Shown: in pieces, positions 26,001-36,826 of the stretch
How positions within the stretch are numbered: position 1 is the stretch's first letter
Layout: every line of letters starts with the position of its first letter
Assembly (NCBI GenBank): GCA_023055425.1
Contig: JALGPY010000005.1
Location: 83,865,495 to 83,929,494 of the forward strand
Length of the DNA stretch: 64,000 bases
From: Linanthus parryae
Taxonomy: Eukaryota; Streptophyta; Magnoliopsida; Ericales; Polemoniaceae
Direction: 5' to 3'
Translations under genes and position numbers: made by a program
Notes under the pieces: generated by a model
Database searches by the model: none
The model's input: only the letters and a program-made list of their open reading frames with translations
What the model was told of the DNA's origin: nothing

Positions 26001-27075
26001 TGTGAAAGTAGCTCGTATTTCTGTCGCCTTGTTGTAACCACAATGCTCTGCTCCTTTGCCTCCATAACTCTTCTTCTTCCTTGAATTTGCTATTTAGCTC
26101 TGCTTGTGCCTTGTTAATCTCGTATGCCCAATCCGGTGTTCTATGTTGTTGTGACAAAATATGAATCTTGTCTTTGAGGCATTTGATTTGATACTTCACG
26201 CTCCCGAATTCCGTCCGTTCCCACTGTTTCAAATTTTGGCTTGTTCGTCTCAGTTTTTCGCTGAGTCCTCCGTTCCTTAGCCATCCTTGCTCGAAAACTG
26301 ACTGATACTGGCTATGTCTCATCCAAACCGATTCAAACTGAAATCTTTTCCTTGTCCTCTGATTTCTCTGTCCCGGGGCTTGCAAATTGACCAAAATTGC
26401 TTGGTGGTCAGAATTTGCAAGTCCCTTATGTAACACTCTCGCTGTTGGAAACTTGTCTAGCCACCCATCATTAGCTAGAGCTCGGTCCAGCCTTTCTCGG
26501 ATCAACGTTCCATCTTCATGTTTATTGGACCAGGTATACTTTGACCCGACGTAACCCAAATCGCGCAGTTCACATCTATCCACCGCATTAATGAAAGGTT
26601 CAATGTGATTGTAATTGACTGCCCTTCCTCCCATCTTTTCCGAGCTAAACATTATCGAGTTAAAGTCTCCTACTACTATCCAAGGCATAAGAGTCCCTGG
26701 ATTTTGTCCTTCCAACATGTCCCACGAATAACTTCTTTTTTCTAAAACTGGGTCCCCATAAAACCCCGTGAATAACCACTGTCTTCCTGAATCATTATAA
26801 ATCCACCCGCTAATATGATACTTGGAGTAGTTCCGAAGCTCTACCTTGACCTGATCTGACCACATAAGTGATAGGCCGCCACTTCGACCTTCACTAGGAA
26901 CATGCAGACCGTTCGCAAGGTTTAATCTTCTTCTCACTCTGTCCATATCATTAACTTGAAGTCTAGTCTCCATTAAGAAGACTAGGTCGGGAACTGAACT
27001 CCTCACTTCATCGCGAAGAGTTAGGAACATGCAGGGATTCCCGAGACCCCGCACGTTCCAGCTTAGGACGATCAT
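23004..27075 (-). pseudogene. LINE ORF2: endonuclease, reverse transcriptase, RNase H (frame-broken)
   Basis: The first piece, 24658-27075, carries the apurinic-type endonuclease (SWNVRGLG, METRL, VVGDFNSIMF, SDHQAI) and the reverse transcriptase (KAPGVDGYPALFY, RPISLC, DMSKAYDRVEW, RGLRQGCPLSPYLF, FADDS). The second piece, read from upstream of 24779 to 23004, carries GWKEKYLSPAGKEVLLKAV, the zinc-binding block (CRVCNEEREDSEHLFHHC), IWLNRNKIIF and an RNase H domain (FDGAWSYNRRIAGLG to NGQAHWLAQRG). The two pieces overlap in different frames near 24720-24780, consistent with a single 1-nt change. No other lesion is evident in about 4 kb, so the copy is young or the break is a sequencing error. 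Confidence 0.88.
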
Positions 27076-28409
27076 TGCGACTGGCGGGGGTGCATCGCAG
27101 CCCCCGCCTTATCAGATTGTGTTACTTCTTCTTCCATGCCATCGTCGTTGTTTCCCTCTACCCCACTTCCATCAGGGAATTTCAGTCTTCTAGCTTTCTT
27201 CCCCAGCTCTGGTTCTGCAGTTTTAGATGGTGGTGGTGTGAATTGCGTTGTGGAGCCTTTCCGGTTAGCCTCTGCTTCCTCGTTATGTCCATCAGTTATC
27301 ATTAGACGACCTTTAGCTCTCGCCTGACTCTTCGGGTTTGCTTTTGGGCCGTGTCCTTGCTGCGCATTCAGTTTTGCTATGAGGTTGCGAACCCCATCTT
27401 TCCTCTGCTGAGCCGTGGCGCCTTGGGCTTTCTTGTACTGGTTGTCGACAATCACTGGTTCAGGGTTTGGACTTTGAACCATCGCCATCCTTTCTACCTC
27501 CCCTGGTTCAGTCACTTCTTGATTGACCGGCTGTATTTCCCGTGTAGTTTCATCCACCTGTATCGAATCCTCAATCTGCGGAACATCTAGCTGGTCGTTC
27601 TTTGGATTGTCTTGGGGATCACGCTGGTTGTCCCTAGCGTCTTTTGGTCCACCTTCAGCTCTCCGTCTCGACGGGTGAACTAGTAGCCATTCTCCATAAC
27701 CTGCCATGTCCGTTTTGTCAAATTCACAACTATTACTGTCATGAGTGATCCTTCCACAGTGGCTGCATACATAAGGGACTCTCTCATATTTGAAATCAAT
27801 CCAGTGCTCCTGGCCTTTAGTCACAATATGTATTCCCCGGGGTATTGGAGCCATGATTGGAATACGAGCTCTTACCCTAACGTAGTTGACTCCGTCTTCA
27901 CTTTCAACTCTAGGGTCTGAGTCCAAAATTTCTCCCACTAACGATACAGCCCTGCAACCGGATTCTTCTTTGACCAGGTGAAGAGGAAGGCTATGAACTT
28001 GGATCCAAACGTCCACCTTGCTAAAGTCCACGTCCTTTGTCGGATCTCCAAGTTTCCAGGGTTTCAAAAGGAGGATTTTCCCATTGAAGACCAACGGTCC
28101 CCCAGAGACGACTCTATCAAGGCTTGTTTTGTCGGGAAAACTGAAGATGAATGTGTTAATATCAACTTCATACATGTTAACTAGATTGCCATTGTTCCAG
28201 ATTCGCCGGAAAGTACTACGCATCGCCTTGCTATTAATCTTCTCATCCGCAGTAAACATACCAATCATACAATGTAGGAACTCACCTTCTGCTGCCTCGC
28301 AGTACTCATCTTCGAACAAAACCCGCTGGCTTTCTACTTGCGTGAACTCAAATCCGAACTCTTGAGACATGGTGGATGTGTTCTGTGGGTGGAGATCGAT
28401 CTTGATCAC
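27072..28409 (-). CDS. LINE ORF1: nucleic-acid-binding protein (DUF4283 + zinc knuckle)
   Basis: A 445-aa intact frame. Residues about 35-215 form the DUF4283 domain of plant LINE first frames (EGEFLHCMIGMFTADEKINS, then FSFPDKTSLDRVVSGGPLVF and DVWIQVHSLPLHLV). A CCHC knuckle follows at about 220-233 (CSHCGRITHDSNSC). The rest is a charged, low-complexity tail rich in Asn, Gln, Lys and Glu. It is expected to coat LINE RNA. Its stop codon overlaps the start codon of the second frame (ATGA at 27072-27075), suggesting reinitiation or coupled translation. Confidence 0.9.
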   Translation of the reverse strand: MIKIDLHPQNTSTMSQEFGFEFTQVESQRVLFEDEYCEAAEGEFLHCMIGMFTADEKINSKAMRSTFRRIWNNGNLVNMYEVDINTFIFSFPDKTSLDRVVSGGPLVFNGKILLLKPWKLGDPTKDVDFSKVDVWIQVHSLPLHLVKEESGCRAVSLVGEILDSDPRVESEDGVNYVRVRARIPIMAPIPRGIHIVTKGQEHWIDFKYERVPYVCSHCGRITHDSNSCEFDKTDMAGYGEWLLVHPSRRRAEGGPKDARDNQRDPQDNPKNDQLDVPQIEDSIQVDETTREIQPVNQEVTEPGEVERMAMVQSPNPEPVIVDNQYKKAQGATAQQRKDGVRNLIAKLNAQQGHGPKANPKSQARAKGRLMITDGHNEEAEANRKGSTTQFTPPPSKTAEPELGKKARRLKFPDGSGVEGNNDDGMEEEVTQSDKAGAAMHPRQSQ

Positions 28410-28957
28410 CGTTAAGCGACTAAGGAACTCGACGACTCAGGCGGCCGCCGCGTAGGGTTTCTGGAGCGCTCCGAAAACTTCTCTACTAAAAACTATCCCC
28501 CTCTTCTGTTAAATAAGGTAAAATACACCGACCACCCTTGACTTTTGGATTAAATCCTACACATTACCCTGACTTGTGGAAAAAGACACTTTGCACCTTT
28601 TTTTGGGTGGAGCTGACGGTGGACTAACTGACCAGGCCAAAAGAAGATGATTTTAGTGGTGAACTTCTCTTTAACTTGTACTGAAATTTCTGATTTTGGA
28701 TCCTTGAAGTGTTTGAGTAATTGGCAAACAATCATACAATAATATCTTGTTTCCTATCCTAAGAGATGACGGGACTAGCGATCACTTAAAGATACTTACT
28801 TGCCGTTAGTTTTCCTGCATATTCAGGCAGGTTGTAGTTAGATTTTACCCAATGTTGTCCTGTGGGTTGATTAAGGGAGAGGAGACCGCTCAAGTCTCTT
28901 AGCAACAACGTATACTTTTGAAAGACAGAGCACTAAGAGAATGCTTGTGCAAAATAC

Positions 28958-28976
28958 TATATATATATATATATAT
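28958..28976. repeat. (AT)n microsatellite
   Basis: About nine AT units inside the long-TIR element. Confidence 0.9.
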
Positions 28977-29029
28977 TTTCATTCTGAAGTAAGATGAGAT
29001 GCTATTAACATAAGTACATACTGAAATAT

Positions 29030-29290
29030 GCTTTTGACTTGTTCAGCTGCTTTTCCAGAATGCTTGCTTGAGTGGATGTTCTTGTGCCGCAGTTATCGAT
29101 CAAGAGGATAGCACATAGAACACAATTTCGATGATTTTAGGCGTGAATTGAGCTTTAACTTGGGTGTGTTCTTGGAAGAAAAGGCTCTGCCTTTTCCGAT
29201 TCAGCCCACTTCTAGTTTTGTTCTTGAGCCTATCAGCTCTTGCTTGAGCATATTCAAGAACCCGGGTAAGGGGCTAGTAGCAATCTCGGT
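29030..29290 (+). other. Possible captured host-gene fragment in the TIR element
   Basis: Around 29050 one frame reads LFQNACLSGCSCAAVIDQED, resembling the PAN/apple region of S-domain receptor kinases (ACL.NCSC.A). It then hits a stop. A further open stretch (SFNLGVFLEEKALPFPIQPT, from about 29149) ends at a GTAAGG donor-like site (29265-29270). If real, this is the kind of gene-piece capture seen in Pack-TIR elements. The similarity is short and could be chance. Confidence 0.25.
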
Positions 29291-29686
29291 AGGATTGTTT
29301 GCTCTAGGAAATCAATTTAAACTTCATAATGTTACAGTGGGTGCAATGATGATTTTAATAGATGGTTTGGTGAAATGGGTACGGTCGTTTTGTATGATAT
29401 CTTGTTGTTTTGTATTTAGGTTTTTTGCTTTGAATATTTTTTATAGCTAAACTGTTGTAGGTTTTTCTAAAAAAGAATGTTGTAGTTATTTTTTTTAGAA
29501 ATTTAATGGAGTGTTCTTGGTGATAAATGATGGGCAATATAGTCCAAAAAATACATAGGGGAAATATTGTCCGAAATAATTCAATCAATTACTTTTCTAA
29601 CGGAACATAACAGAAGGGTGCTAAGTGTGCACAAAATATTTCGTTAAATGGTGCAAAGTGTCTTTTTTCAAAAGTCAGAGTAGCGT

Positions 29687-31839
29687 AGTGCTGCGATTCG
29701 GTTCGGTTCAACCGGCGGTTCCGGTTGAAACCGAACCGAATTAACCGAAATTACTTAACCGAGAACCGAACCGAGAACCGAGGGGCCGAAACCGGACCAG
29801 GACCCGGTAGTACTCGGTTACGGTTCGGTTTCTCATTTTCTCGGAGACGGAACCGGAACCGGATCGAACCGGAACCGGAACCGAACCGAGAACCGAAAAA
29901 GCAACGGACGAATTTTTTGAAAAAACGAACGTTGCCGTGTAGTCACCATCAGTCAGTGACCGTTTTGGTTTTTTTGACTTTTTTTTTACAATCACCCCCC
30001 CCCCCCCCCCCCCCTTCCCTCCCATCAACACCTATAAATACCCAATCACTTCCACATTTTTTTTCACACTTCCTCATCAAACACTCTTCATATTTCTCAC
30101 ACTTCATTCAAAATTCATCATACACTCTCCAATTTCTTCATCTTTCCACACTAAAAATCATCATACACTCTCAAGTTTACAAAAATCCTTAAAATTCCTT
30201 GGTCCTCGACAGCAAATTTCTCATCTTCAATCTCCGACAAGCAATGTTTCTTCAATCTTCGACAAGCAATGCATCTTCAATCTTCGACATTTCACACCTC
30301 CAAGAATTATTCTTGGAGTTTGTAAGTTTTATTTTTTGTCATTTACTATTTTATTGTGCTCTTATTTGTGCATTATTTGTTAAACTTTATTTTTTTCATC
30401 AAATTTGTGTGAGAAAAAATGGCTTCCTCTTCTCATTTCGATGACCAAAACAACCAAAACGTAGACGTAGACATGACTATTGATGATGAAATTGACATTT
30501 TATTTGGCGAAGGTGCCGCTAATGATTTTGGTGGTTTAGAGGAAAATGATCCGAATTTAGGTCGTAATAAAAGAACTCGTAAGGGGGATAGTAAAAAAAG
30601 CAAAGTTTGGGATCATATGGATAAAATACCCGATGGCGTAGACGACAAAGGTAAACCAAAATTTAGGGCCATTTGCAAACATTGTCAAGCAAGTTTTGTA
30701 TATCATTACACCGGTGGATTAGGATCAATGAGAAAACATTTATAAAATAAACACGGACTTTTGAAAGATACACCCCCCGTAGGTGACACGATGGTCCAAA
30801 CCCAACTAGGATACGATGCACACGGTAACGTAGTTACTTTTGTTACGATGAACATAGGGCAAGAAAAGCATTAGCTCATTATATCACCGCCACCGAAAAA
30901 CCTCTTAATATGACCGACGACGTAGAGTTTGACACATTAGTACAAATCGCTTTTTGCCCGAGTTATAAGCATATTAGTAGACACACTATTATGAAAGATA
31001 TAATTGATCTATATAGTGAAAGGAAAGCGGAAATTATGCAAACCTTTTTAAATTCTAATTTCACAATTGTATCTAAAATGACATGTGATTTACTAACCCC
31101 TCCCGCTTCTACAGTCCTTTCGGAATCAACTTTTAGTGCATGTAAACGAGTTTTGTCGGAGAAAAGATCGTGTCTAACCTCGGAGATGTTGGAGGTACTC
31201 ATATGCTCAAAGGATTGGAGCGACGCCAAAAAACGCACACAAGACCTACACCCTTTGGACGTAGTCGTGACCGAACTTTACCAAGAATTGGGAATAGACG
31301 TGGACACTCCGCTAGATCAAAACAATTGCTAAGCGTTGAAAAATGAAGACTATTATTTTGTATTTTTGTCCATTTCAATAAATTTGTATGTAAGTTAGAA
31401 AAAATGCAAATGATTGGTAGTTAAGTGGGTGCCAACCTAGTTGGGATGTACTTAAACTATAGTGATGCAATTTTTTCTAACATTTGATATTTTAATTAAT
31501 AATACAAGTTTGTTTCTTTTTTTTTGATTATTTGTTCAATTTTATGTTTTACATTTATTATTACCACAAACAAAACAAAAAAAGAAGAAAAAAAAAACTG
31601 TCCGGACCGGTTCGGAACCGGCACCGAACCGCTTTGGAACTGGAACCGAACCGGAACCGAACCGGTTAACCCAACCGGTTTCGGTCCACGGTTCCGGTCT
31701 GGTTCCGGATATACCCAAACACCGGTTCCGGTTAAACCGAACCGAACAATTCACTTAAACCGGTCAAACGAACCGAAACCGACCGGTTTTGCTTCAATCG
31801 GTTCGGTTCCGGTTCGATTCGAACCGAAATCGCAGCATC
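29687..31839. mobile_element. hAT (Ac-like) deletion derivative
   Basis: Ends AGTGCTGCGATTCGG and (reverse complement) GATGCTGCGATTTCGG, flanked by agtagcgt / agtagcgg (29679-29686, 31840-31847), a 7-of-8 target duplication. Subterminal 150-bp regions are saturated with 'ggttcggttccggtt' units in both orientations, the expected transposase-binding arrays. It carries the two ends of a transposase gene but not the catalytic middle. A C-run lies near 29994-30014. It lies in the right arm of the long-TIR element. Confidence 0.87.
30419..31332 (+). pseudogene. hAT transposase remnant: BED finger + dimerisation domain
   Basis: The first frame, 30419-30745 (108 aa), has an acidic N-terminus and a BED-type zinc finger: KVWDHMDKI, CKHCQASF and RKHL, ending at a stop where the finger normally continues to its last His. 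The second frame, 30910-31332 (140 aa), joins a mid-protein piece (FCPSYKHISRHTIMKDI) to the C-terminal hAT dimerisation block (PPASTVLSESTFSACKRVLS, then LTSEMLEVLICSKDW). The DDE/RNase H-like catalytic core with its insertion domain is missing. The protein could at most bind DNA or dimerise. RICESLEEPER-like family. Confidence 0.85.
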
Positions 31840-32929
31840 AGTAGCGGGGAGGATTTAATCCAAAAATCAGGGGTGGTCGGTGTCTTTTACCCTTTAAATA
31901 ATGTTCTCCATGTACCAAAATTTATCAAAAAATTGGATTTTGTTCGTCGTTTCACGGCTAATAATAATGAACTTTGATCCTCTTGGTTTTTGTGTGAAGG
32001 ATCTTTCAGATAGGAGTGCATCTCTTAAGATGTAGTAGTACGGGAGATCTCTATCGACTCACCACTATTTTCAGCAGCAACTCAACCACTTCCTTATCGA
32101 CTTTTGTCTCAATCTCTCCCATAACGTGGCATGATCGTTTGGGTCACCCTTGACCTCTCATCTTGAACCATCTAAAAATAAGAAGCTTACTGATTGTAAT
32201 AAGGGATCTTTTTCATCTATTTGTCAGTCTTGTGTTTTTGGTAGCATGTTCAGTTGCAATTTTATGAATCTAATTCTCATACTCGAATGCTGTTTGATGT
32301 TTTGGGCTTCACATGTTTTGAGTTCTTCCGGTCACAAGTATTATATCTTATTTTTGGACGATTTCTCTAATTTCCTGTGGACTTTTCCCTGTAGGAGCTA
32401 AATCACAATTTACTCCATTTTCTACTATTTCAGTACTTACATTCACACTCAATTTGAGGACCCTGTCAAGTGCTTGCAATGTGACAATGGCAAAGAGTAT
32501 GATAATACTTTTAAGTTATTTTGTGAACAAAATGGAATGTTGTTCCGCTTCTCTTGTCCACACACCTCTCAACAAAATGGCAAAGTCGAACGTAAGATCC
32601 GTTCCATAAATAACTTAAATCCTTGCTCATTATTTTGTGCCTCCATCCTCTTGGCACAATGCACTCCAGATTGCAACATACTTAACATTTTGCCATCCAG
32701 GAACTTGCACAACAAATCGTCCACACCAATTCTATACCAATTCCCAATTGAAAGGCCCTTTAACAATTCCCTTACTACTCTTGAAAACCTTATTAAAAGA
32801 ACATTCATTTATCTCCTTATTCTCATTTGTATGTATAAAGCCTTAAAATCATTTCTGATATTTTGTTAATTGTGAGAATGCTTCCTCAGCTTCGAAGTGC
32901 AATTCACCTAATTATACAAGTACATTCAG

Positions 32930-33845
32930 GAATTTCTATGCGAGAAACCTAGTGTTATATATTGACTTTTAGAAATTATCTTTTGTATCCTCTGATGGTA
33001 TTTAGCTTCTAGGTCTTATGTTCGAGTCCGTGTATTAACTTAAGAAGATGTGTAGTCGAGTCTAGTGAACGTTTAGATGTGTACCTCAGATTAGTGAAGC
33101 TTTTAGGCTATGCACTAACAATTTTGTTTATTTGAATCAAAGAAATCTATCGTATAACTCTATAACTGCGGATGCCTGAAAACCCCGGGTTCAGAATTAT
33201 CTTACGTCCGTAAGAGTGGAGTTTATGTTTGTCTTCCAGATTAGTTTCAGAGTTTTGGAGATATAATTCAGTCCCAAGTTGAGTAAAGGTTGATTTTCCA
33301 CCAACCTTCACTCAACTACTGCTTATTTGACCAAACAGAAACAAAGGGGCTATGCTCACTACTAGTTTGGTGAAGTAGAAATGGAAGAGGCTGGTGTGTC
33401 CGAAATATCTTAAATGGTCCCTTACGACCAGTATTGTTTATTTTACATATATTAGTCAATCCGGGGGTTGTTGTATCCCTCTCTTCTCTTTCCTGTAGTT
33501 GCTGGACGTGTTAGTCAATATATGACCTCCTTCTCTATTTGGTTGTTGAAATAAGAAAAACACGGACTTACTAGGTGAAACTTGTTTATTCATTTAGGCT
33601 TTCGCTGTCTGTTAAGGTGTACATACTACATACCAGAAAGAGTTGGTGTAAGAATATACTCCCTATCTAACAAACGTGCCTTGGTGTTGGCAGGAAATGG
33701 TGAAAACGGCCTCAAAATAGAATAAATAAGTTAGTATTCTCTTAGAATACCAAGCCAAAGTGAATCCCAAGTATGTTGAGCTATTTTTCTTGCTGTTAAA
33801 CTAATACCAAACAGTACCGTACTAGAAAAAGGCAGAAAAATTTAT
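32930..33845 (+). repeat. PAL upstream module, copy 1
   Basis: About 0.9 kb of non-coding DNA that recurs upstream of each PAL. Shared marks are 'ctataactgcgga', 'aagagtggagtttatg', 'ttagtcaat', 'tgtagttgctgga', 'ggttgttgaaataagaaaaa' and 'ggcaggaaatgg'. This copy aligns from its start with 43395-43460 plus 48927-49745, the flanks of the young copia element, and so shows the empty insertion site (gtatcctctgatgg). It leads to PAL copy 1, about 0.8 kb further on. Confidence 0.75.
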
Positions 33846-34395
33846 GTGTTTTGAGTTTCATGAAGCCGGATGTGTTAAAAATCTATTGTAATTTTTATTC
33901 TAAGTGGGGTATCACGAGAGACAATATATGAGCCGAGCGTTTATTTATATATACTTTGCATAAATACTGAAATGACACAGATGTTCACAAGAATTGCACA
34001 TACAAGGGTCCTCCAAGCTTCCTACAAGTGGGGTTTGTCTCCTACTGATGTGCACACATTCAGATAACAACCATTTTTACCTTTCTTGTTCAAAGTTCTT
34101 CTGTTAGTTAGCCCATAGTAATGTACAAAAGTTTAACTTTGCTAACTCTGATAATACACCAGAGGGCAAAGTGTCAGGGTCCTTGAGCATGAGAATCAGG
34201 AAATGAACCCCAAGATAACTTTTTTTTTTTCATTGAGAGAGGTAATAACCAACTTCAGAGATCTTTGAATATCTTGGGAAGATACATTTCCATTTTAAGT
34301 TGAACCATCAAGCTGTTCATTCAATCCATTTTTTTCCCTAAAAAGTAAATAAAACATACTACAATATATAAAAATCAACAGCCGAGATGTGTTCT

Positions 34396-34521
34396 CCACC
34401 AACTCCAAATATATGTGGTCAGCCCGCCGTTTGACCATCCCCACTTGCCAAACTCCTCCTCCAGTTTACCTTCACCTACCAGACACCTTCATCTACCATT
34501 CAGGCCCCTCACACTATAAAA
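34396..34521 (+). promoter_or_regulatory. PAL copy 1 proximal promoter
   Basis: CCACCAACTCC (34396-34406, H-box/AC-like), a perfect AC-I element ACCTACC (34474-34480) and the TATA box TATAAAA (34515-34521) lie in the order known for phenylpropanoid promoters. The start codon is 160 bp downstream. AC elements are MYB-binding sites that direct xylem and stress expression of PAL genes. The same block, with changes, precedes the other two PALs. Confidence 0.75.
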
Positions 34522-34681
34522 CCCTCGTTCATCTAACACTCCTCCTCAGGAAATCTGAACAAAACATACATACAACCAGACTTCCATTTACTCTCTCTTT
34601 ATACCTCCTTTCCTCTCTTAACATCATACTAACTGAAAACTTTCAGATCATCCTCCCCAAATCATTGGCAGTTCAATCCAC

Positions 34682-36826
34682 ATGGAGAACGGACGTGCCA
34701 ACGCGATCGCCAACGCCGGATTCGCGTCCCCTGGTTTCTGCATCAGTGACCCCTTGAATTGGGGGATGGCAGCTGACTCCTTGAAAGGCAGCCACCTCCA
34801 TGAGGTCAAGCGCATGGTCGCTGAGTTCAGGAAGACGGCGGTTAACCTCGGAGGGGAAACACTCACGGTGTCACAGGTCGCTGCCATCGCAGCACGTGGC
34901 AGCGACGTCACCGTCCAGCTGGCAGAGTCAGCCAGGGCAGGCGTTAAAGCCAGCAGTGACTGGGTGATGGAGAGCATGAACAAAGGTACAGACAGTTACG
35001 GCGTAACCACAGGATTTGGTGCCACATCACACAGGCGCACAAAAGAAGGTGGGGCCCTCCAGAAAGAACTCATCAGGTTCTTGAATGCTGGTGTGTTTGG
35101 GAATGGGACTGAGTCAACTCACACACTCCCACACTCGGCTACAAGAGCAGCAATGCTTGTGAGGATCAACACCCTCCTCCAAGGCTATTCTGGGATTAGA
35201 TTTGAAATCCTCGAAGCCATTGCGAAATTCCTCAACAGTGATGTCACACCTTGTTTGCCTCTCCGCGGAACAATTACCGCCTCAGGAGACCTCGTCCCCC
35301 TATCCTACATTGCCGGCCTTTTGACAGGCCGACCGAATTCCAAGGCCGTGGGGCCTAACAGAGAAACCCTCCGCCCCGAGCAAGCTTTCAGCCTGGCTGG
35401 GGTGGAAGGTGGATTTTTCGAGTTGCAGCCCAAGGAAGGGCTTGCCCTTGTAAACGGGACAGCAGTTGGTTCAGGAATGGCGTCCATGGTGCTTTTTGAC
35501 GCTAACATCCTGGCTGTCCTTTCTGAGGTTCTTTCGGCAATTTTCGCAGAAGTTATGCAAGGGAAGCCAGAATTCACTGACCATTTGACACATAAATTGA
35601 AGCACCACCCTGGTCAGATAGAAGCTGCTGCTATCATGGAACACATTCTGAGTGGCAGCTCATATGTTAAGGAAGCCGAGAAGCAACACGAGATGGATCC
35701 TCTTCAGAAGCCAAAACAGGACAGATACGCCCTCCGAACATCTCCCCAATGGCTAGGACCACAAATTGAGGTCATCCGATCGTCGACCAAGTCGATCGAG
35801 AGGGAGATAAACTCGGTCAACGACAACCCTCTAATCGATGTTTCGAGGAACAAGGCTTTACACGGCGGGAACTTCCAGGGAACCCCAATTGGTGTCTCCA
35901 TGGACAACACCCGCCTGGCGATTGCAGCTATTGGAAAGCTCATGTTTGCTCAATTCTCAGAGCTTGTCAATGACTTCTACAACAATGGGTTGCCATCGAA
36001 TCTGTCGGGGGGTCGTAACCCGAGCTTAGACTACGGTTTCAAGGGAGGGGAGATTGCAATGGCTTCCTACTGCTCCGAGCTTCAATTTCTGGCTAATCCC
36101 GTCACTAACCATGTCCAGAGCGCCGAGCAACACAACCAAGATGTGAACTCTTTGGGACTCATCTCTGCGAGGAAGACATCCGAAGCAATCGACATCTTGA
36201 AGCTCATGTCGTCTACATTTTTAGTAGCCCTATGCCAAGCTATAGACTTGAGGCATTTGGAGGAGAACTTGAAGAGCGTAGTCAGGACTACCATCAGCCA
36301 AGTAGCCAAGAAGACTCTAACTGTGGGGGTCAATGGTGAACTTCACCCTTCAAGATTCTCCGAGAAGGACTTGCTCAGAGTTGTTGATCGCGAATATGTG
36401 TTCGCTTACATCGACGATCCTTGCAGCGCAACATACCCGTTGATGCAAAAACTGAGGCAAGTTCTTGTCGAGCACGCCTTGAAAAATGGGGAGGACGAGA
36501 AGAACTTGGGCACTTCAATCTTCCAGAAGATTGCAGCATTTGAGGAGGAGATCAAGGCTATTTTGCCTAAAGAGGTGGAGAGTGCTAGGACTGCTTTCGA
36601 CAACGGCGATTTGGCTATCCCTAACAGGATTAAGGAGTGCCGATCCTACCCACTGTACAAGTTTGTGAGGGAGGAGCTGGGAGGGGAATATCTGACCGGG
36701 GAAAATGTCCGGTCGCCGGGAGAGGAGTTCGACAAGGTATTCACTGCCATATGCAAAGGGCAGATTATCGATCCACTGTTGGATTGCCTCAAGGAGTGGG
36801 ATGGTGCTCCACTTCCAATCTGTTAG
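34682..36826 (+). CDS. PAL: Phenylalanine ammonia-lyase, tandem copy 1
   Basis: Deaminates L-phenylalanine to trans-cinnamate, the entry step of phenylpropanoid synthesis; cytosolic homotetramer. A 714-aa single frame with no intron. The MIO prosthetic group forms from Ala200-Ser201-Gly202 ([12 protein letters not shown]). The catalytic Tyr lies at 106 in [12 protein letters not shown], and Phe133 in RFLNAGVFG is the residue that favours Phe over Tyr. [13 protein letters not shown] and EQHNQDVNS active-site segments are all present. By direct count it differs from copy 2 at about 20 of 714 residues. Odd changes: Glu for the near-invariant Gln at 122 (TKEGGALQ), His for Asp at 40 and Thr for Pro at 52. 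The enzyme should still be active. The first PAL of the cluster. Confidence 0.97.
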   Translation: MENGRANAIANAGFASPGFCISDPLNWGMAADSLKGSHLHEVKRMVAEFRKTAVNLGGETLTVSQVAAIAARGSDVTVQLAESARAGVKASSDWVMESMNKGTDSYGVTTGFGATSHRRTKEGGALQKELIRFLNAGVFGNGTESTHTLPHSATRAAMLVRINTLLQGYSGIRFEILEAIAKFLNSDVTPCLPLRGTITASGDLVPLSYIAGLLTGRPNSKAVGPNRETLRPEQAFSLAGVEGGFFELQPKEGLALVNGTAVGSGMASMVLFDANILAVLSEVLSAIFAEVMQGKPEFTDHLTHKLKHHPGQIEAAAIMEHILSGSSYVKEAEKQHEMDPLQKPKQDRYALRTSPQWLGPQIEVIRSSTKSIEREINSVNDNPLIDVSRNKALHGGNFQGTPIGVSMDNTRLAIAAIGKLMFAQFSELVNDFYNNGLPSNLSGGRNPSLDYGFKGGEIAMASYCSELQFLANPVTNHVQSAEQHNQDVNSLGLISARKTSEAIDILKLMSSTFLVALCQAIDLRHLEENLKSVVRTTISQVAKKTLTVGVNGELHPSRFSEKDLLRVVDREYVFAYIDDPCSATYPLMQKLRQVLVEHALKNGEDEKNLGTSIFQKIAAFEEEIKAILPKEVESARTAFDNGDLAIPNRIKECRSYPLYKFVREELGGEYLTGENVRSPGEEFDKVFTAICKGQIIDPLLDCLKEWDGAPLPIC

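Larger units (their letters stand above)
22911..28492 (-). mobile_element. Near-full-length L1-type LINE
   Basis: A minus-strand element with an A-tail, seen as a T-run at 22911-22951. It has two long overlapping reading frames (below) and a short 5' leader (28410-28492). The target duplication is short or eroded: 'atccc' lies next to both ends. It sits inside the decayed copia element and is much better preserved than its host, so it is younger. One frame break in the second frame makes this copy inactive as read. Confidence 0.9.
28516..31893. mobile_element. Long-TIR DNA element (non-autonomous), interrupted by a hAT
   Basis: The left end starts AGGTAAAATACACCGACCAC and the right end, reverse-complemented, starts AGGGTAAAAGACACCGACCA; similarity continues for about 85 bp per arm ('tggattaaatcct', 'gactt', 'aaaaagacactttgcacc'). 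The 7-bp ttaaata flanks both sides (28509-28515, 31894-31900). The right arm is split by the hAT at 29687-31839. The interior has no transposase; long arms suggest a Mutator-type derivative. A related fragment of its inner part recurs at 62690-62814, and a more distant one near 60640-60712. Confidence 0.75.
22403..32870 (+). pseudogene. Decayed Ty1/copia element, split by two later insertions
   Basis: Left part 22403-22910: primer site tggtatcaggcc, a short gag start (MADKNIHPATILTNIKLVVR... from 22485, stopped after about 50 codons), a large deletion, then the protease motif WYMDTGATSHMT. Right part: a short piece at 28493-28515, then 31901-32870 with NVLHVPKFIKKLDFVRR, a GKEYDN/CPHTSQQNGKVERK integrase block and HKYYILFLDDFSNF. 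Many stops and frame changes; reverse transcriptase and RNase H parts are gone. Copia coding sequence resumes on the far side of both insertions at matching points (...HP | P.LLNNVLHVP), which shows the LINE and the TIR element both landed in this one element. Confidence 0.85.

Noticed and set aside
29741..30031. A 96-codon Gly/Arg/Ser-rich minus frame
   Set aside because: Generated by the poly-C run and the 'ggttccggtt' arrays of the hAT subterminal region.
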